A DNA stretch of 64,000 nt from Epiperipatus broadwayi. Lineage: Eukaryota > Onychophora > Udeonychophora > Euonychophora > Peripatidae. Made by a program: the position numbers and the translations under genes. The DNA is taken from the NCBI GenBank assembly GCA_028023455.1, contig JAQFVV010012668.1:370001-434000 (forward strand), written 5' to 3'. Shown piece after piece: positions 58,530 to 64,000 of this stretch (position 1 is the stretch's first letter; the number at the start of each line of letters is the position of its first letter). The notes beneath the pieces are model-generated. The model did not search any database, was not told the origin of the DNA, and saw nothing but the letters and a program-made list of their open reading frames with translations.

Positions 58530-60170
58530 AGGTAAGATTAATTTACAGAGTAATATTAGTAAATAAAAACCAATCATGACCATTACAATATCAAAACATT
58601 CTATGTGCGTTATGGTGCAAAACTTAGCACATTTTCTGCTATGATGAGTTCAAATCAGAAAATGTTTTCAACAAGTTTAGATTTTTTTTTCTTTCAAAAA
58701 ACTAAACAGCCAATATTGGTATGGGAATGGCTATTAAATATTCTTAGCTTGAGAGTAAATAAAGAAAAAACATTACCAACTAAAAAATCTGGTGGTTACT
58801 GTCTTCTTCTCCTGCTCTGTAAGAAAATGTTGAAAAGATATTTATATTCAATGATCTATACGCAAGTTCTTTTATTTTATCCATTGAAGTTACTAAATCA
58901 CACACTTCTACTGAATTCTCATAATTCCTGAAATATCCATGAGTTCATATAAACTTAGTGAACACACTATGAGATTCTAATAGACAATGATTACTTTAAA
59001 ACTGTTAGTCACAAACAAAATCCCCCAGTTTTTAACATCTATTCACTTAGCTAAAAGATTCATGAAGCAAATTTAACTTAAATTTATTTTTAAAATATAA
59101 AAGTTTGAATATTTTGAATGTTTTAAGAACAATTAATTGGCAATTAAAATTTATCCATTTATTTTTTATATGAGTTGCTTTAAATTCTTATTAGCTTTTT
59201 GATATAATTTACAAACATAATACAGAATTATATTTTAAAAAGTTAGGGATTAAAGTTTGCTTCAAATCCTTTCAAATGCATTTTTTAAAACTGAACTAAG
59301 GCAAAATAAAACATGTACTCATGCTGATGAAATATATTAATTTATTTTATTGTGCTTTTTTTTTTTTTATAAAAAAAATTCATTAAAAAAAATCAATTGA
59401 AAATAAATGTGCAGTAATTAATTTAAGAGTAAATTAAAAAAATAAAGCTAAAAAAGTAAATTGCCAAATTATGAAATCTGATGGTCATAAAAATCTCAAG
59501 GATTAAAAAAAGTTTCATTATCAGTAACCAAATTAATTATTTCTCCTTCTTTGCATAATCTGTACAAACAAATTCTCTTGCCATCCTCCCCTCCATAAAT
59601 ATATTAACAATATAACTCAGTATAAAATTATGTTCAAATTATTTACACTATAAATTTAATCTCATTCAAGATATATTATATCTTATAACATTTGTATTTA
59701 TCCTGAATTCTTTTTTTATTATTATTAAGATTATATTTCAATTTTTTTTTTTTCAAATAATGATTTTCTATTATTTATTTCTTCTAATCATTTCTAATTT
59801 TTATTTATCAATAAATGAAAGTGGAATATCAACAAATATTTAAAATCTTAGCATTCTTTCAAAGATGACTATTGCTGTTAGCTTTAATAGTTTTAGAAAG
59901 CAGTTTTTTTAATTGTACAGTAAAAGGAAAAAGATCATACCATCTACAGAATAAATTGTCAAAAAAAAGAAAAAAAAAAGAAGCACCTACGATTATTGAC
60001 TTATTTATATTCATTCTTTTAAAGCAATCATATTTTAAAATTCTTTTTTTGATACTATAACAAACATATATTAAAAATAATTATAAGAATGATTTCCTAA
60101 GAGCTCAAAATTAAACAAATATAATAATGATAGAATAAATCAAGCCAATATTTGAGATATTACATAAAAA
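58530..60170. other. AT-rich stretch without recognised genes
   Basis: The ORF at 58605-58931 (108 codons) has no ATG at its 5' end and no recognisable domain; I consider it non-coding. Nothing else recognised. Confidence 0.4.
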
Positions 60171-60173
60171 CAT

Positions 60174-60440
60174 TAATAGTGGCATTAGTGATTAAGCCAA
60201 TCTTCACGCTCTCATTTCCATACGCGTAAGATTTGCCCATACATAAATGTTTGGGTTGAAAGGATGGGTGAATTCATTCCATCTTTTTTTAAAAAAACTA
60301 TATCTTGTGTCTGGAAAAGTGAGAGTATTCATTTATAATTTATCTTTAAAGTGCATGTGCATTGGCTTAATCGCTAATATCACTATTACAGTATAAAAAC
60401 ATAGCGCTATATAAAATAATATCTCATTATAAAAACATTA
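60174..60440. repeat. Dispersed repeat with terminal inverted words, copy 3 of an unnamed family
   Basis: TAATAGTGGCATTAGTGATT followed by AAGCCAAT at 60174-60201 is inverted at 60361-60388 (ATTGGCTTAATCGCTAATAT then CACTATTA), with about four mismatches over 28 bp. A 10-bp direct repeat, ATAAAAACAT, lies at 60164-60173 and 60393-60402. The right part also matches sequence at 340-475 and 43740-43885. It is non-coding, probably a MITE or SINE-like element; the true boundaries are uncertain because similarity to the 0.4-kb copy continues past the right repeat. Confidence 0.55.
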
Positions 60441-60559
60441 AAAAAATGAAGATAGGTATTGTAGTAATATTATTATCATCATTTCAAAAATCCATAAATT
60501 TGATAGACAGATTTCAATATTTTCAAATTATTGACTATTTAAAGTATAACTATCTAATA

Positions 60560-63500
60560 CTGGGATCTCCAAACTATGGTCTGCAGGCCATACCCAGCCA
60601 TGAAAGAATTTTGAAAAAATGTGCCAATTAAACTAATTTTCCAATGAGATCTTCAAAAAGCATGAGGTATTAATATATTTCAAATGCAGTAATTAAAATT
60701 GTGCTGAAAGTTTATTGATATTCCATATTATATTAATATGGTACTTACGTATCATTTCTAGCAATAATTTTCTAATCTTGCGATCTTGGAAAATAATGTC
60801 CTTCCAGAAACATCTGACAAACTTAATCGATCAATTTGGGGAAATGATAACCTATATGTTTATTTACTACAAAATGATGACATAACTTTTTTTGGTGGAA
60901 ATGAAACAAACATGTAAGTACCAAACAAAAAAAAAAAAAAATCTAACAAACAATTTTCAATTTGTGCAAAAAAAAAAAAAAAAAAAGCAATTTAATGAAA
61001 CAAGTTTAACTATTTATTATCAAACGATCTATTTTCAAAACAAATGACCACATGCTAAACTGAAAAATTTAAACAATTTTCAGTATTTGTGTTTTAAAAA
61101 GCAAAAAGGCTATTTATTATAATTTTCAAAACAATTGCATTTTTTTTTAAAAAAATTTCTATTTGGTACTTACATGTTTATTTCATTTCGACTAAATCAA
61201 GTTATAAGTCACCATTTTTTTGGTAAATAAAGTTAGATGATCGATTACTCATGCTAGCATTCTTTCATGACATCCCAGCATAGTTTAAATTGTAAAATGA
61301 TAAGCAAAACCAACATTTTGACTAATATCTCCTCATCAGTATATTATCTAATATTCACTTTCAAAATTAATTTTATTTTTAGAAGATTGTAAATATATTT
61401 AATTCAGTCTTTATATACATATCTATTTGTGCCAGTGACTTTTAATATTGCCGGAATAATTAATATTATTCACAAGTTTATTATTACTGAATCACAACTG
61501 TATCACATTCTTGTTTGGTTTCAATTGATAGTATCAATTTAAGGCATTATAGATGGCTCTGGTACTGTGACATTAATATTTAAATTGAATGTACAGGTTC
61601 ATTGTTAGTCTTTAGGTATTTTGTCAATGTTGCTACCTGTACCAATTGATTGTCCACAAATTTTTTTTGTAGTATTCAATGTAGTGATGCAGTGTAATAC
61701 TTAATTTATAATTGCATACATTTATGTTTAAAGATGCATTTAAATTTCTTGAACAGAGCAGTTTACTAAATTTCATAATTATTTATAAATGTATTCTTTT
61801 TAAGTTTTAACATGAGTTGAGAAAAGAAAAATTGATGATGAATGTCATATGTTTAATGAAAAATGGAATGTAAAATACTTGTTCATACAATACAAAAGAC
61901 TAAAACTGTATATCTGATTTGTAAGGATTGCACTTTTAAAAAAATACAACATATGCCATTACTACGAAACAAAACATGCTTCAGCATTTTCAAAATTTAA
62001 AGGAATGCAATGTTGAGATAAATTTAAAACATTAAATCACTCTCTGTGTTTTCAGTAAAACTTTTTTACTAAGGCAAATTCAGAAAATGAAGATTTAATC
62101 TTGGTAAGCTATAAGGTTGCTTATGGATTGGCTAAAAGAGGGAAATCATTTACAGATGGTAATATTATCAAAGAGTGTCTGACAGAAGCAATGTTTGAGT
62201 TATGCCCAGAAAAACTTAAGCTTTTTAAAATAATAAGTTTTGGACCAAATACTGTTGGATGGCAGATCAAAAATATGGGAAATAGCATTGTTCAGAAAAC
62301 TGTAGCCAAAGCACAATATTTCAGTCAGCATTGTCTGATGTTGAATGAATCAATTGATGTTTTAATACCTCACAATTGCTAATACTTTTTTGTGGCATCA
62401 ACAATGAACTTAATGTCCTGCAGGAATAAACAACATTTCACAATATTCACGAGACTACAACAGGAGAGGATATCTTCAAAAAGTGCCAAAAGCACTAACA
62501 GAACATAAGCTAGATTGTAATAATTTGCAATGAGTAACAATTGATGGAGAAAAGCATGTCTGGCACAAAAATGGGTTTGGTGGGACATTGATATAAGCTG
62601 CACCTTAAAACCTATTATTTCTATGATAAATTTCATTTGCTCTCATGCACTTAATCATCACCAGTTTTGGTATTTTCTCGGGGAATGTGATTTCAAGCAT
62701 GTTGACTTGACATATTATGCTGCAGTTCAATAGCTTAATTGTGGCAAAATTCTTTTGCACTTCTTTCAATTTAGGAATGAAATTGATATATTTCTTACTG
62801 AGAAGTGGGCATTTCTTATAGATCTGGAAAACTACATGAATTAAATTTAAAATTGCAGGGTGAAAATAACTTTGTAATTTGTTTTCTCATATCAAAGCAT
62901 TCAGAACAAAGTTGATATTTTTGTAAAAGTCAAATTAAAGATTGTAATTTTGCTCACACGCCTTACTAAAGATGAAGTAGAATTTCCATCCATTTTCACA
63001 AATTTAATCATTTCGGATTTAAAACAACAATTTCAAAAACGATTTTCTAATTTAGATGCCTGTGCTAAGGAAGTTTGTTTCAAAATCCATTTGACTGTGA
63101 TGTGGCAGATGTCCCAAGTCAAATTCAAATAGAAATTATAGAACTTCAGGCAAGAAAATTTGATTGTTTTTTTTATTATAAATTTTTGAACCATGTACAA
63201 TTTCCAAATTTGAAGAAATTTTCTAGAAAATTTATCTCTATTTCTGGGACAATATATCTTTGCAAATAAACTTTTTCTCAAATGAAATATATCAAATCAA
63301 AACACAGAGCAAATTTATGTGATGAACATTTGAAGTCACTAATTGCAATTGGAGTTTCAAAATTTGAATCTCAATTTGATAAGATTTTAAAAACACAAAA
63401 ATACTTCCACCATTCACATTAATATTTCTATTTGTAATGAAGATATGAGAATTTATTGATAGTTCTTGTTATCATTTATATATAATAATTTAATTTCACG

Positions 63501-63664
63501 TGTGCTTTCAATAAAATTCATATACTTAAAATTATTTATCTTTTTTTTCTTTATCTGAATAAATTCCCCCCTTTTTTAAATCTTTTTTTAATTTTTATTG
63601 CAGCCCACTGAAAGTACTGAAATGAACAATTTGACCTTTGTGGCGAAAAGTTTGGAAACTCGTG
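60560..63664 (+). mobile_element. hAT DNA transposon (GTF2IRD2/Charlie-like), both ends present
   Basis: A perfect 8-bp target-site duplication, ATCTAATA, lies at 60552-60559 and 63665-63672, the length expected for hAT. The terminal inverted repeats are CTGGGATCTCCAAACT on the left and CACGAGTTTCCAAACT on the reversed right, both close to the usual hAT end CAGxGGTTCCCAAACT. Total length is 3105 bp with a single degraded transposase gene on the plus strand. Confidence 0.92.
61812..63422 (+). pseudogene. hAT transposase pseudogene (GTF2IRD2-like family)
   Basis: It probably starts at ATG 61812; an indel follows, then KRKIDDECHMFNEKWNVKYL, the usual start of this family, and a worn BED zinc-finger region with in-frame stops. 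The best-kept part (62101-62382) reads SYKVAYGLAKRGKSFTDGNI and IKECLTEAMFELCPEKLKLF, ending LNESIDV; the family has an Asp where Asn stands (DESxD), so a catalytic acidic residue seems lost. Next come HETTTGEDIFKK and VTIDG, later KILLHFFQFRNEIDIFLTEK. The C-terminal dimerisation domain follows (FQNPFDCDVADVPSQIQIEI, then FPNLKKFSRKFISISGTIYL, TFSQMKYIKSKHRANLCDEH and LKSLIAIGVSKFESQFDKIL), with the stop at 63420-63422. Many stops and shifts make it non-functional. Similar proteins are often annotated as general transcription factor II-I repeat domain-containing protein 2-like. Confidence 0.92.
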
Positions 63665-63672
63665 ATCTAATA

Positions 63673-64000
63673 CATTAAATTATAATTTTATAATACAGCA
63701 AATAAATATATATTTCTTAAAAAGAATAAAATAGTTCTCTAACATTCACATTTCTAAGACCTTTTTCAAATAACAAAAATATTTAATATATTTATCATTT
63801 ACGATTAATATATAGCTAATTTCTATAGCATATATGTCCATGCAGTTTACCCAACTCATTTGAGAATTAAAAAAATAATTGTAAAAAATCATTGGCGATA
63901 TGCCTAACAGATCTGTAATTATAGGATGTGAAAGAAATGCTATTTAAAGCACTATAAACCAAAATTGTCTATTCAAAAAAATTATTTTGAAATTACATCA
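63673..64000. other. AT-rich stretch without recognised genes
   Basis: Nothing recognised to the end of the window. Confidence 0.4.

Noticed and set aside
58605-58931. 108-codon plus-strand ORF
   Set aside because: No ATG at the start, composition of chance A/T-rich translation, no domain, no splice or promoter context.
62379-63281. Minus-strand ORFs inside the hAT element
   Set aside because: Antisense shadows of the transposase pseudogene.

Overview
This is a eukaryotic, animal-type window. It is very A+T-rich (about three-quarters A+T by eye), with no bacterial-style operons, no long open reading frames and no complete host gene that I can recognise. The recognisable sequence is mobile-element debris: a Penelope-like element with a GIY-YIG endonuclease, an RTE-clade LINE, a LINE-type SGNH/esterase ORF, a GTF2IRD2/Charlie-like hAT transposon, a mariner remnant, several tRNA-derived SINE-like heads, and foldback or MITE-like elements. 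This mix and the base composition suggest a lophotrochozoan, most likely a cephalopod mollusc. That is inference from repeat content; no marker gene is present.

Layout. 1-15.4 kb: mostly intergenic, with a 399-bp foldback element (1292-1690), a promoter-like block followed by a possible short exon (3588-4026), a few unrecognised short minus-strand ORFs and a 67-bp tandem duplication (13363-13496). 15.4-18.2 kb: four copies of a ~320-bp tandem unit, the last split by a Penelope-like insertion (16446-17420) that has 89-bp inverted terminal repeats and a 13-bp target-site duplication; two copies of a minus-strand tRNA-like SINE follow. 18.2-31.4 kb: intergenic, with a SINE at 22.2 kb, a promoter-like CRE/CCAAT cluster at 26.6 kb and a tRNA-like sequence at 28.5 kb. 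31.4-34.5 kb: a nested transposon cluster, with an RTE LINE on the minus strand split by about 750 bp of foreign sequence that itself holds a SINE with a perfect 16-bp target-site duplication; a plus-strand SGNH-hydrolase LINE ORF abuts it.

42.0-43.2 kb is the most interesting locus: 2.8 tandem copies of a 419-bp unit. Every copy carries a hammerhead self-cleaving ribozyme motif (CTGACGA core, stem II, GAAA, self-complementary stem III, C at the cleavage site). Tandem ~400-bp units with type I hammerheads are the hallmark of animal retrozymes, non-autonomous circular-RNA retroelements thought to depend on Penelope-like elements, and a Penelope-like relic lies 25 kb away in the same window.

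43.2-64 kb: mostly intergenic, with an internally deleted mariner (55899-56715), a 36-bp perfect palindrome (58490-58525), copies of an unnamed dispersed repeat and, at the end, a hAT transposon (60560-63664) whose ends, 8-bp target-site duplication and decayed transposase are all identifiable. No tRNA, rRNA or CRISPR array is supported.
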